Source of the DNA: Verrucomicrobiota bacterium
Lineage (GTDB): Bacteria; Verrucomicrobiota; Verrucomicrobiia; Limisphaerales; JACPZS01
NCBI GenBank assembly: GCA_016195385.1
Contig: JACPZS010000122.1
Location: 1 to 46,516 of the forward strand
DNA: 46,516 bases
Direction: 5' to 3'
The translations under genes and the position numbers were made by a program. Below are positions 17,486 through 26,569 of this stretch, in pieces (positions within the stretch are counted from its first letter, which is position 1; every line of letters starts with the position of its first letter). The notes beneath the pieces were generated by a model. The model did not search any database, was not told the origin of the DNA, and saw nothing but the letters and a program-made list of their open reading frames with translations.

Positions 17486-17633
17486 AAATCAACCGGGCTG
17501 ACTGGCGCGAATTGAACCGTGCTTGCGCCCAAATTGCAAGACTGCTCCGGCAGCCAGCCAGATCGCGGTGCCGCGCGGCGCGAAGAAGCCAGCTGCTCAC
17601 GGCCAGCGCAAGAAATCGCGATGACGCTTGGCC

Positions 17634-18809
17634 TTATTTCGCCAGTCCCTTGCAGAAATTTTCCAAGCGGCTCAAGCCCTTCTCAATGTTCGCAAGACTT
17701 GTCGCGTAGCTGATGCGCAAGTAGTCGTCCGCGCCGAACGCGATGCCAGGAACGGCGGCGACTTTTTCCTGCTCCAGCAAGCGCGCGCAGAATTCGGTCG
17801 ATTTGAGGCCGAGCTTCGAGATGTTTGGGAAGAGATAGAACGCGCCCTTGCTGTTCACGCAACTGATGCCGGGAATGCTGTTCAGCTTCGCGTGCGCATA
17901 ACTACGCCGCTTGGCGTATTCAGCGAGCCATTTGGGCAAATGATCCTGCGGGCCGGTCAGCGCGGCGAGCGCGCCTTTTTGCGCAAAGCTCGTAGGATTG
18001 CTCGTGCTGTGGGATTGCACGGCGTCGATGGCCTTCGCAATCGGCTCCGGCGCGGCCAGAAAACCGAGCCGCCAGCCGGTCATGCTCCACGCTTTCGCGA
18101 AACCGTGAACAATGATCGTGTGCTCGAAATGCGCCGGCGAGAAACTCGCGACAGATTTGTGTTTCGCGCCATCGTAGAGCAGGTGCTCGTAAATCTCGTC
18201 GCTCATGATGAGCACGCCTTTCTCGACACAGACGTCACCCAGCGCTTTGATTTCTTCCGGCGTATAGACGCTGCCGGTCGGGTTGCTGGGCGAGTTGAGG
18301 ACGAACAAGCGGGTGCGTGGCGTGATGGCGGCGCGGAGTTGGTCGGGCGTGACTTTGAATTCAGTTTTGTCGCTCGTCGGCAAGATGACCGGCGTCGCGC
18401 CCGCGAGCTTCACCATCTCCGGATAGCTCAACCAGTACGGCGCGGGAATGATGACTTCATCGCCGTCTTCGCAGGTCGCGATGATGACGTTGTAGCAGGA
18501 ATGTTTGCCACCGTTGCTGACAATGATCTGGTTCGGCTTGTACGTCAGGCCGTTCTCGCGTTTGAACTTGTCGGCGATGGCCTGGCGCAGTTCCGGAATG
18601 CCGCTCGAAGGCGTGTATTTCGTAAAACCATCCGCGAGCGCCTTGGCGGCGGCGTCCTTGATGTGCTGCGGCGTGTCGAAGTCCGGTTCGCCTGCGCCGA
18701 AGCCGACGACGTCCAGCCCGTCGGCTTTCATCTGCTTGGCCTTCGAGTCGATGGCCAGCGTGAGGGACGGAGCGAGTGAGGCGGCGCGTTTTGAGATTTT
18801 GTAGTGCAT
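17634..18809 (-). CDS. Aspartate-type class I pyridoxal-phosphate aminotransferase
   Basis: Cytoplasmic transaminase of 391 residues, probably moving the amino group of aspartate or a similar donor to a 2-oxo acid. Landmarks are GFGAGEPDFDTPQHI near the N terminus, NGGKHSCYNVI, the LNSPSNPTGSVY substrate/PLP segment, SDEIYEHLLYDG, the PLP lysine K239 in FAKAWSMTGWRLG and the C-terminal LRISYATS segment containing the carboxylate-binding Arg. The frame extends upstream to 18902, but MHYKISKRA at 18809 is the usual family start. The DNA of its last 100 bases recurs, decayed, at 10745-10850. It is divergent from secA, and the RHS gene starts 148 bases downstream of its stop. Confidence 0.93.
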   Translation of the reverse strand: MHYKISKRAASLAPSLTLAIDSKAKQMKADGLDVVGFGAGEPDFDTPQHIKDAAAKALADGFTKYTPSSGIPELRQAIADKFKRENGLTYKPNQIIVSNGGKHSCYNVIIATCEDGDEVIIPAPYWLSYPEMVKLAGATPVILPTSDKTEFKVTPDQLRAAITPRTRLFVLNSPSNPTGSVYTPEEIKALGDVCVEKGVLIMSDEIYEHLLYDGAKHKSVASFSPAHFEHTIIVHGFAKAWSMTGWRLGFLAAPEPIAKAIDAVQSHSTSNPTSFAQKGALAALTGPQDHLPKWLAEYAKRRSYAHAKLNSIPGISCVNSKGAFYLFPNISKLGLKSTEFCARLLEQEKVAAVPGIAFGADDYLRISYATSLANIEKGLSRLENFCKGLAK

Positions 18810-18974
18810 AAAAAAGCCGGAGACAAATAACGACAGGCGCATTTGAGCGCAAGTGGTTTTCACGGAGCAAAAAGGGATCGAATCACGAAAACCAGAGCAC
18901 AACCGCTGAACCCAACTAATCTTCGCTGCTCGAAGCTGAAGGAGAGATATGAAAATTTGCGCCGGGAAATCCTT

Positions 18975-19003
18975 TTGACGCTCCTCTGCCCTTCCCGTAA
19001 CTT
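18975..19003 (+). promoter_or_regulatory. Possible sigma-70-type promoter for secA
   Basis: TTGACG at 18975-18980 and TAACTT at 18998-19003 are separated by 17 bases, and the -10 end lies 26 bases before the secA ATG. The -35 is a good match; the -10 is a moderate one. The 220-base region between secA and the divergent aminotransferase must carry promoters in both directions; no clear counterpart for the other strand was found. Confidence 0.35.
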
Positions 19004-19029
19004 GGCACGCATTTTATTCGAAAGTAACC

Positions 19030-22000
19030 ATGTTAGGTTTTATCATCAAAAAACTCATCGGCTCGAAAAACGAGCGTGAGGTTAAAAAATTGCGTCCGAT
19101 GGTCGCCAAGATCAACGAGTTTGAAGCTTCGTTGCAGTCGTTGCCGGAAGAAGCCCTGCGCCAGAAAACCGCCGATTGGAAAGCGCGCCTCGCGACGATT
19201 AGTGATCGCGCCGAACTGGCGGCCGCGCTCGAGGAGATTTTGCCGGAGGCTTTTGCGGTCGTGAAAAACGCCGCGCGCCGCTTATGCGGACAAGATGTCA
19301 CCGTCCGCGGACACCCGCTCAAGTGGGAGATGATTCACTTCGACGTGCAACTCATCGGCGGCTACGCGCTGCACACCGGGCGCATCGCGGAAATGGCGAC
19401 CGGCGAAGGCAAGACGCTCGTCGCGACGCTGCCGGTTTACCTCAACGCGTTAAGTGGTCGCGGCGTGCATGTCGTCACCGTCAACGATTACCTCGCCGCG
19501 CGCGACAGCGAGTGGATGGGCGGACTCTACAAATTTCTCGGACTCACAGTTGGTTGCATCCAACATGACCAGCCGCCGAACATCCGCCGCGAACAGTATG
19601 GCTGCGACATCACCTACGGCACGAACGCGGAGTTCGGTTTCGATTATCTGCGCGACAACGGCATGGCGTCGCGGCTCGAAGAGCAGGTCCAGCGCGGCCA
19701 CTATTTCGCCATCGTCGATGAAGTGGATTCCATCCTCATCGACGAAGCACGCACACCGCTCATCATCAGCGGTCCGGCGGTGGTCAGCGTGGACAACCAG
19801 CTTTATGATCAACTCAAACCGACGATCAATTCGATCGTTCACACGCAACAAAAGCTTTGCAATCGTTTCCTCCACGAAGCCGGGGAATTGCTCCAGAAGC
19901 TGAAGCCGGAAGACGGCTCGAATCCGCAAAACCCCGAAGCGCTCGAGCAGGAAATCGGTTTGCTGCTCTATCGCGTGAAGCTCGGCGACCCGAAATCCGA
20001 AGGCTTGCTCAAAATGCTGGAGAGCGCCGACAACCTGCGCCTGATGAACAAGGCCGAGTTGTCGCTCCACGCCGATCAATCAAAGAAGGATCTTTACGCG
20101 CAGAAGGAGGAATTGTTTTTCGCCATCGATGAAAAAGGCCACGACGCCGATCTCACGGAGAAGGGACGCACGTTTCTCAGCCCGAAGGATCCGGATGCGT
20201 TCATGTTGCCGGACATCACGACGCTGCTGCACGAGATCGACACTGGCGTCGAAACCGACGCGAAGAAGCGGCTCGAAGCGAAAACCGCCGTGCAGGCCGA
20301 GTTCGAGCGCAAGTCGCAACAGATCCACGTCATCTCGCAACTGCTCAAGGCGTACTGCCTTTACGAAAAGGATGTCCAGTACGTCGTCCAGGAAAACAAA
20401 GTCATCATCGTCGATGAACACACGGGCCGGCTCATGACGGGCCGTCGCTGGAGCGATGGCTTGCATCAAGCCGTCGAAGCCAAGGAAGGTGTGGAGATCG
20501 AACGGGAGACGCAGACGCTGGCGACGATCACAATTCAAAATTATTTCCGGCTCTACCAAAAACTCGCCGGCATGACCGGCACGGCCGAAACGGAAGCCGG
20601 CGAATTCTTCGACATCTACAAACTCGGCGTGCTCGTCATACCGACAAACCGTCCCATTGCGCGGAAGGATCGGCACGACACGGTTTACAAAACCCGGCGC
20701 GAGAAATTCAACGCGGTGCTCAACGAGATCGTCGCGCTGCACAACGAAGGCCGGCCAATTCTCGTCGGCACCATCTCGGTCGAAACGAGCGAGTTCGTTT
20801 CACGCTTGCTGAAAAAGACCGGCATCGTCCATTCCGTCCTCAACGCAAAGTATCACGAGCAGGAAGCCGAAATCGTCGCGCGTGCCGGCCAGCGTGGCAG
20901 CGTGACCATCGCGACAAACATGGCCGGCCGCGGCACCGACATCAAACTCGGCCCCGGCGTGGCGGATCTGGGCGGACTGCACGTCATCGGCACGGAGCGG
21001 CATGAGTCGCGGCGCATTGACCGGCAGTTGCGCGGCCGCTGCGCGCGCCAGGGCGATGCCGGCTCGTCGCATTTTTTTATCTCGCTCGAAGACGATTTGA
21101 TGCGCCTGTTCGGTTCGGACAAAATCGTCAAGTATATGGAGAAGGTCGGCCTCGAAGAGGGCCAGGAGTTGGAGCACCCGTTGCTCAATCGTTCCATCGA
21201 GACGGCGCAAAAGCGCGTCGAGCAGCACAACTTCCAGATGCGCAAGCGCACGCTCGAATACGACGACGTGATGAACAAGCAGCGCGAAGTCATCTACGGC
21301 TTTCGCAACGAAATCATTCACACCGACGACGTGCGGGATCGCCTCATGGATGTGATGGAAGAAGTTGTCGTTCAGAAAGTCGCGGACTTGACCTCCGGGG
21401 AAACTGCGGTCGAGGAATGGAACGCGCGGGCGCTGGCGGACTGGGTGAATCTGAATTTCCCGCTCGGCGTGCCCGAAGAGGAAATCATCAAGGCCGCGAA
21501 TTCCGGCACGGAAACCCCGGTGCCCGATTCGATGTTTGGCGGCTTGAGCCAGGCGCAGTTCGCGGTCTGCAATTTTATTTCCGACAGCGTCCGCAAGGCC
21601 TACGAACTGAAAGTCAGTTTTGAAAATCCCGACGCGCTGCGTTCCATCGAGCGTTACACGATCCTCAGCGCGATCGACAAGTTGTGGCAGGAGCACCTCT
21701 ACAACATGGACAGCCTGCGCAACAGCATTGGGCTGCGTGCCTACGGCCAGCGGGATCCTCTCATCGAATACAAAGCGGAGGCGTTCACGATCTTCAATGA
21801 ACTGATGGTGAGCATCAAAACGGAGATCTGCCATAACATCTTCCGCAGCGCCTCGAGTTTGATGGCGTTTGAAAATTTCCTGCGTCAGTTGCCACAGCAA
21901 ACCATTCACACGGAAACAAGCGCGTTCGCCGGCTCCCAAGCCCCCGCGACGGAATCGAAGGCCGCCGACATGGTGAATGAAGCGACGGAAGCACTGTCGA

Positions 22001-22101
22001 AACCGAAGCCGGTTCGCACCGGCCCCAAAGTTGGTCGCAACGATCCCTGTCCTTGTGGCAGTGGCAAAAAGTATAAGCAGTGCTGCGGAAAAAATGGTTG
22101 A
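19030..22101 (+). CDS. secA: Protein translocase ATPase SecA, with large insert and SEC-C tail
   Basis: Motor of Sec-dependent protein export, acting with SecYEG at the inner membrane. Walker A TGEGKT is at residues 124-129, the [16 protein letters not shown] block follows near 235, and the motif-V/VI region reads [15 protein letters not shown] then [12 protein letters not shown]. The C terminus carries a SEC-C zinc motif [13 protein letters not shown] near residues 1006-1018, which binds zinc and SecB or ribosomes. At 1023 residues it is longer than the usual 800-900. Much of the excess is an insert of roughly 100 residues in the preprotein cross-linking region (starting about residue 277), typical of Bacteroidetes and PVC-group SecA. 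All exported proteins in this window would depend on it. Confidence 0.97.
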   Translation: MLGFIIKKLIGSKNEREVKKLRPMVAKINEFEASLQSLPEEALRQKTADWKARLATISDRAELAAALEEILPEAFAVVKNAARRLCGQDVTVRGHPLKWEMIHFDVQLIGGYALHTGRIAEMATGEGKTLVATLPVYLNALSGRGVHVVTVNDYLAARDSEWMGGLYKFLGLTVGCIQHDQPPNIRREQYGCDITYGTNAEFGFDYLRDNGMASRLEEQVQRGHYFAIVDEVDSILIDEARTPLIISGPAVVSVDNQLYDQLKPTINSIVHTQQKLCNRFLHEAGELLQKLKPEDGSNPQNPEALEQEIGLLLYRVKLGDPKSEGLLKMLESADNLRLMNKAELSLHADQSKKDLYAQKEELFFAIDEKGHDADLTEKGRTFLSPKDPDAFMLPDITTLLHEIDTGVETDAKKRLEAKTAVQAEFERKSQQIHVISQLLKAYCLYEKDVQYVVQENKVIIVDEHTGRLMTGRRWSDGLHQAVEAKEGVEIERETQTLATITIQNYFRLYQKLAGMTGTAETEAGEFFDIYKLGVLVIPTNRPIARKDRHDTVYKTRREKFNAVLNEIVALHNEGRPILVGTISVETSEFVSRLLKKTGIVHSVLNAKYHEQEAEIVARAGQRGSVTIATNMAGRGTDIKLGPGVADLGGLHVIGTERHESRRIDRQLRGRCARQGDAGSSHFFISLEDDLMRLFGSDKIVKYMEKVGLEEGQELEHPLLNRSIETAQKRVEQHNFQMRKRTLEYDDVMNKQREVIYGFRNEIIHTDDVRDRLMDVMEEVVVQKVADLTSGETAVEEWNARALADWVNLNFPLGVPEEEIIKAANSGTETPVPDSMFGGLSQAQFAVCNFISDSVRKAYELKVSFENPDALRSIERYTILSAIDKLWQEHLYNMDSLRNSIGLRAYGQRDPLIEYKAEAFTIFNELMVSIKTEICHNIFRSASSLMAFENFLRQLPQQTIHTETSAFAGSQAPATESKAADMVNEATEALSKPKPVRTGPKVGRNDPCPCGSGKKYKQCCGKNG

Positions 22102-22221
22102 TACGCGCTGCGGAGCTTTGCACGGTCGGAGAAGTTCGAGAAAACTTTTCGCGAAGCGCACTTGTGTCCGTCGCAAACTCTTTCCGCACGATCCATTCAA
22201 CCCGAATTCCGAAATTGAATT

Positions 22222-22347
22222 GCCACAAGGAACACAATGAGCGCAAAAGGTGGAGCCAAGGAGCGATCTCAGCAGGAAAAAATTGACCGCAACACTACAC
22301 CCAGAATCACCCCTTCTTTCTTTGTGCACTCTGCGTTCTCTTGTGGC
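22222..22347. repeat. Imperfect inverted-repeat element (copy A) between convergent genes
   Basis: The left arm, starting GCCACAAGGAACACA (about 22222-22247), and the reverse complement of the right arm, GGCCACAAGAGAACGCAG (about 22317-22347), share the pattern GCCACAAG..GAACACA...GCACAAA. The arms are about 70 bases apart. The element sits in the 264-base gap between the convergent secA and response-regulator genes and could act as a bidirectional terminator, although no strong T-run accompanies it. A related element is at 38290-38389. Confidence 0.5.
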
Positions 22348-22365
22348 CAACTTCGATTTTCGAGT

Positions 22366-23742
22366 TCAGCCAGCGTTCACTACGAAGCCCTGCTCACGCA
22401 AGCGTTGCAGTTTGTAGAGCAGCGCGCGACGGCTGATGCCCAAGGCCAGCGCCGTGGCGGTGCGGTTGAACTCATGCTTGCGCAGCGCCTGCAGGATCGC
22501 CTCGCGCTCCACTTCCGCCAGTCGCTCGGCATCCGCCGGCTCGGCGGCGGAAACGGGCACCGCTTCGGAACGCACCCGCGCCGGCAAATGCTCCGGCAGG
22601 ATCAGTTCGCCGCCTGAAAGCAGCGCCGCGCGTTCCATCGCGTTGCGCAACTCGCGCACGTTGCCCGGCCAGCGATAGCGCTCCAGGCAACCGACCACTG
22701 CGGCCGACAGCCGGACTTTGCCGCCGCCAAACTCGCCAAGAAACTGCGTCGCCAGCGCTGCAATATCCTCGGGCCGCTCGCGCAGCGGCGGGATGCTGAT
22801 TTCGACGACGTTGAGCCGATAGAACAAATCTTCGCGGAAACGGCCGGCGGCCACTTCTTCCTCGAGATTGCGATTGCTCGCGGCAAGCAGGCGCGCGTGA
22901 GTCTGGATTTCGCGGTTTGAGCCGACACGCTGAAATGTTCCATCCTGCGTGACGCGCAGCAATTTGGCCTGCAACTTCGGCGACATTTCGCCGATCTCGT
23001 CGAGGAAAATCGTGCCGCTGCTTGCCTCCTCGAAGCGTCCAATCCGCTGCTGCACCGCGCCCGTAAACGCGCCCTTTTCATGGCCGAACAGTTCGCTCTC
23101 GAGCAAGTTCTCCGGCAACGCCGCGCAGTTCACCTTCACCAAAGGCCCGGCGGCGCGCAGGCTCCAGGCGTGAATGACATCGGCCACCACCTCCTTGCCC
23201 ACGCCACTTTCGCCCGTGATTAAAATGCGGCTGTCGGATGCCGCGACCAACGAAACATCACGAAAGACGCTTTGCATGAGCGGGCTTCTGGCAATGACGT
23301 GTTCGGGAAGTTTTCGATTGCCGCTGAAGCCCGGCCGGGCCGGCTCGTGGATACCGGTGACTTTCTGCACCGAGGCGAGCAACTCATCGAGGTCAATCGG
23401 TTTGCTCAGATAATTGACCGCGCCATCGCACATGGCGGCCACGGCATCGCGAATGTCGGCAAACGCCGTGACGAGCAAGACGGGCAAAACCGGATGCTCC
23501 TGCCGCGCGCGCCGCAGCGTTTCCAATCCAGAGATGCCCGGCATCCGCACGTCGGAAATCATCAGCACGAATTTCTCCGCACGCAACGTCGCCAGCGCCG
23601 CTTCGCCGGAATCGACGACGACGGTGGCAAAGCCCTGACTCTTCAAAAATGAGTCGAGCAGGCTGCGATGGCCGGGGTCGTCATCGACGATAAGAATGCG
23701 CGCGGCATGGGCGCGCGGCGGACTGGGCGAGGCGGACATCAA
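22366..23742 (-). CDS. Sigma-54-dependent response regulator (last gene of the T2SS operon)
   Basis: A 458-residue NtrC/ZraR-type activator. The receiver domain spans about residues 14-130 with acidic pocket D20-D22 and phospho-acceptor D64 (MISDVRMPG). The AAA+ domain has GESGVGKE, the canonical sigma-54 loop GAFTGA and IFLDEIGEMSP. The C-terminal Fis-type helix-turn-helix reads FNRTATALALGISRRALLYK. The start lies one base after the histidine kinase stop codon, so the pair is certainly co-expressed. Being the distal end of the secretion operon, it plausibly controls that operon or genes for the secreted substrates; no sigma-54 promoter was identified to confirm this. Confidence 0.94.
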   Translation of the reverse strand: MMSASPSPPRAHAARILIVDDDPGHRSLLDSFLKSQGFATVVVDSGEAALATLRAEKFVLMISDVRMPGISGLETLRRARQEHPVLPVLLVTAFADIRDAVAAMCDGAVNYLSKPIDLDELLASVQKVTGIHEPARPGFSGNRKLPEHVIARSPLMQSVFRDVSLVAASDSRILITGESGVGKEVVADVIHAWSLRAAGPLVKVNCAALPENLLESELFGHEKGAFTGAVQQRIGRFEEASSGTIFLDEIGEMSPKLQAKLLRVTQDGTFQRVGSNREIQTHARLLAASNRNLEEEVAAGRFREDLFYRLNVVEISIPPLRERPEDIAALATQFLGEFGGGKVRLSAAVVGCLERYRWPGNVRELRNAMERAALLSGGELILPEHLPARVRSEAVPVSAAEPADAERLAEVEREAILQALRKHEFNRTATALALGISRRALLYKLQRLREQGFVVNAG

Positions 23743-23743
23743 T

Positions 23744-25255
23744 TCAAACCGTGGGGCAAAGCTTGAGGTGGCTCAAGCGAAAGATCGCGCCACGCGGCTC
23801 GTTGGGCAGGCACTTGATGTCCCAGCCATGCGCGAGCGCAATTTGCTGGACCACCGCCAGCCCCAGCCCGGTGCCCTTCTGGGTCGTGGTGAAATACGGT
23901 TTGAAAATTTCCTGCCGCTGCAGGGCGGGCACTCCCGGCCCGTCATCACGCACGTCCAATGAAGCTTCCGCCGCGTCGAGCCGGCGGGTGACGATTTGAA
24001 TTTCGCCACCGGGCGCGACGGCCTGAGTGGCGTTGAGCAGCAGATTGAACAACAACTGCCGGAGCATCTGCTCGTCCGCCTCGATGGAGAAATCGCTGCT
24101 CGCGACGGAGAGACGAATGGACTTGTCTTCGAGATCCGCCTGCAACGCGCGCGCGACTTCACCGACGACCGCTGTCAGCGCCACCGGCGCGCGCCGGACT
24201 TCACGCGGCTTGGAATAATTTATGAATTGATTCAACTGCGCGGTGACGCGATCCACTTCTTCGGTGATGTCATGCGACTTGCGCTTCACTTCGGGTGAGG
24301 CGTCGGCCTGTTTCGAGATCATCTGCGCGAGGCCGCGGATGATGTTGAGTGGGTTGCGCGTTTCGTGCGCCAGGCCGGCGGCGGCAACATTCAATTCTCT
24401 CAGATGGCTGTTGAGTTCGCTCGCGCGGAGCAAACGAATTTGCAGTTCGGAAAATTTCAAAACGCTCCGCCACGCGATGGCCAGACCACCCGCCGCCACG
24501 GCACCCAGCGCGCCGATGACGAACCGCAGCCAGAGATCGCCCGTCAGGACGGTTTGAACCGCCTGCGTGGACATCACCACGACGAAACTGTGCAAACCCT
24601 GTTTCTGGATCAGGGCCTTGTATTCTTCCTCGCTCATCCACGGTGGGCGGCCAAACATTGGCCGGCCAGATGGTGCGCGAGGTGGCTCGGGCCGATCTCC
24701 GGGAACAGCCGACGGATTATTCGTGTCCACCACATTGGTTCCACCACGGTTGCCGCGCCACCAAGCCGGACGCGGCCCGCCACGCCGATCTTCATTGGTC
24801 CGGCTCGCCGGATCGGGCCGGGGCATGACGATGATGGGCCGCGGGCTTTCGCCTTCCTGCACGACGTTGGTCCCAAGGTCAACCAAGTTGACGAGCGTGA
24901 CGCTGCGCGTGCTCCAGTGTTCGCCGCTCTGGACGACCCCTTTGGTTTCGAGGTCCACCGACGCACCCGCAGTGGCGACAACTTCACCGGCGACGTTCAG
25001 CAGCGAAATGGATTTCACCTCGTCGGATTTGACGAGTTCTTTGAGCGCGGACTCGAGCCTTTCCTTCCACACGATGTCGAAGCGCCGTTGCGCCCGCACG
25101 ACCAGCCCGAGCGTCGTCGTGATGTCGCGCGCGCGATAGACGAGCGCGCTGCGCGCGGCCTGTTTGACGCGGCTGTGCTCCACGCTTTGCCACGCGAGAA
25201 TCGCGATCCACGCGGTCAGCAGCAATCCATAGACGAGGGAGTTCTGGCGAATCAT
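23744..25255 (-). CDS. Membrane sensor histidine kinase
   Basis: A 503-residue inner-membrane kinase, partner of the regulator immediately downstream. A first membrane segment (LVYGLLLTAWIAILAW) lies at about residues 7-23. A periplasmic sensor region of about 220 residues follows, including a Pro/Arg/Asn-rich stretch (about 140-200), and a second membrane segment (LRFVIGALGAVAAGGLAIAW) lies near 247-266. The HisKA box is GLAHETRNPLN with phospho-accepting H297. The ATPase domain has the N box (LLFNLLLNATQAV), G1 (DDGPGVPA) and G2 (KGTGLGLAVV). The signal sensed is unknown. It starts 33 bases after the secretin gene, which fits a signal linked to secretion or the envelope. Confidence 0.93.
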   Translation of the reverse strand: MIRQNSLVYGLLLTAWIAILAWQSVEHSRVKQAARSALVYRARDITTTLGLVVRAQRRFDIVWKERLESALKELVKSDEVKSISLLNVAGEVVATAGASVDLETKGVVQSGEHWSTRSVTLVNLVDLGTNVVQEGESPRPIIVMPRPDPASRTNEDRRGGPRPAWWRGNRGGTNVVDTNNPSAVPGDRPEPPRAPSGRPMFGRPPWMSEEEYKALIQKQGLHSFVVVMSTQAVQTVLTGDLWLRFVIGALGAVAAGGLAIAWRSVLKFSELQIRLLRASELNSHLRELNVAAAGLAHETRNPLNIIRGLAQMISKQADASPEVKRKSHDITEEVDRVTAQLNQFINYSKPREVRRAPVALTAVVGEVARALQADLEDKSIRLSVASSDFSIEADEQMLRQLLFNLLLNATQAVAPGGEIQIVTRRLDAAEASLDVRDDGPGVPALQRQEIFKPYFTTTQKGTGLGLAVVQQIALAHGWDIKCLPNEPRGAIFRLSHLKLCPTV

Positions 25256-25288
25256 GGCGAGAGAGAATGTGCCCCGCTCGCAGGCATT

Positions 25289-26536
25289 TCAATTCCGCTT
25301 CGTCTTCGGCTTGGTGTCCGGTTTGGATTCCAGCGCGGCCGGCGGCTTTACCGGAAGTGTGTCGAGATACCGATCCAACTCTGGATTCGGAAATGCCTGG
25401 GGCGCGATGACTGCGTTGTTGCGCTCCGTGGTGGTCAGACCAGTCAGTTGCATCGGATCCATCACAATATGCGGCGTCAGAAAGATGATGAGTTCCGTCT
25501 TGGTGGTTGCTTTCACCTTTCGCTTGAAGAGCGCGCCCAATCCGGGAATGTCGCCGAGAATTGGAACTTTGCTGTCGGTGGACGTTTTCTGCTTTTGCAT
25601 CAGCCCGCCGATGATGACCGTCTGCGCGTTGGGCGTGACCACGACGGTGTCCGCCGAGCGGATGTTGATCACGGGCGCGGACACGCCGGCGGAGAGCGTC
25701 ACCGATTGATCGGATAGATTCGAGATCTGGGGCGACACGATCATTTCCACCATGTTATCCGACGTGATGAAGGGCGTGACTTTTAAAATGATCCCGACGC
25801 TCTGATACGTGATGCCGGGAATCGGCGTGCCGTTGAGAGCGCTGTAGCTGACGCTGGTGACGAGCGGGACCGACTGGCCGACGGTGATCGTGGCCGGCTG
25901 GCTGCTGCGCGTCAAAATCGACGGCCGCGACAACACCTCCGTCTTGCCCGCCTGCGCGATCGCTCGCAGCGTCACCTGATAATTCTGGCCGAGAACTTGA
26001 TAAAGTCCCGCGCCCGGGGGCGCGGGTGAAAAACTCGACAGCGGCTGGCCGAGCGAATTGGCCGACAAGTTGGTGGCGATGCCGTTGAGACCCGAGAGGC
26101 CAAACACGTTGGCCGCATTGGCGCTCGTATTCTGGCCGATGCCTTTGGCCCAGCCGCCTTCAAGGCCCACGTCGGAGTTGTTGTTGTAAGTCACTTCGAG
26201 GAAGACCACTTTGATGAGCACCTGTGGTTTGGGGCGATCCAAGTTTGTGATCACTTGTGAAACGTACTGGCTCGTCTCGTCGTCGGTAATGACAATCAAT
26301 CGCCGGGTGTCGGGATCGACGGAAATCGTCGCGTCACCGACGGTGCCGTTGGGGAAATACTGGCGCGTGTTGACGCCGGCGGTGCCGCTGCGCCCGCTGC
26401 CGATGTTGCCGCCTCCGCCTGCGCCACCGATACGCTGGCCTTGCGCCTGCGCAACGGCGTGAAGCACCGCACACAACCAAACGCTCATGATGCCGACAAA
26501 ATATCTTTTCAATTTGAATCTTTCTCTTTGGGTCAT
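25289..26536 (-). CDS. gspD: Secretin C-terminal (pore) half of a split GspD
   Basis: A 415-residue outer-membrane secretin. A basic N terminus and hydrophobic segment ending AVAQA form a signal peptide, so this is a real gene start and not a frameshift product. The first folded part (ISVDPDTRRLIVITDDETSQ to QVLIKVVFLEV) is the second half of an N3-type secretin domain. The pore domain follows, with VLSRPSILT, the GIILKVTPFI strand and the signature VPILGDIPGLGALFK. The C terminus is a Pro/Lys-rich tail. The first half of the secretin, including the first half of this N3 domain, is in the gene upstream (26570-28294, gap 33 bases). Together they would form the T2SS outer-membrane channel. Confidence 0.9.
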   Translation of the reverse strand: MTQRERFKLKRYFVGIMSVWLCAVLHAVAQAQGQRIGGAGGGGNIGSGRSGTAGVNTRQYFPNGTVGDATISVDPDTRRLIVITDDETSQYVSQVITNLDRPKPQVLIKVVFLEVTYNNNSDVGLEGGWAKGIGQNTSANAANVFGLSGLNGIATNLSANSLGQPLSSFSPAPPGAGLYQVLGQNYQVTLRAIAQAGKTEVLSRPSILTRSSQPATITVGQSVPLVTSVSYSALNGTPIPGITYQSVGIILKVTPFITSDNMVEMIVSPQISNLSDQSVTLSAGVSAPVINIRSADTVVVTPNAQTVIIGGLMQKQKTSTDSKVPILGDIPGLGALFKRKVKATTKTELIIFLTPHIVMDPMQLTGLTTTERNNAVIAPQAFPNPELDRYLDTLPVKPPAALESKPDTKPKTKRN

Positions 26537-26569
26537 TTCTGTCGTGCTGATTGCCTGAATCCGACTGGC

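Noticed and set aside
19002..19017. Sigma-54-like TTGGCACG element upstream of secA
   Set aside because: The -24 half is good but the -12 half lacks the GC pair at the required spacing, and secA is normally housekeeping-controlled.
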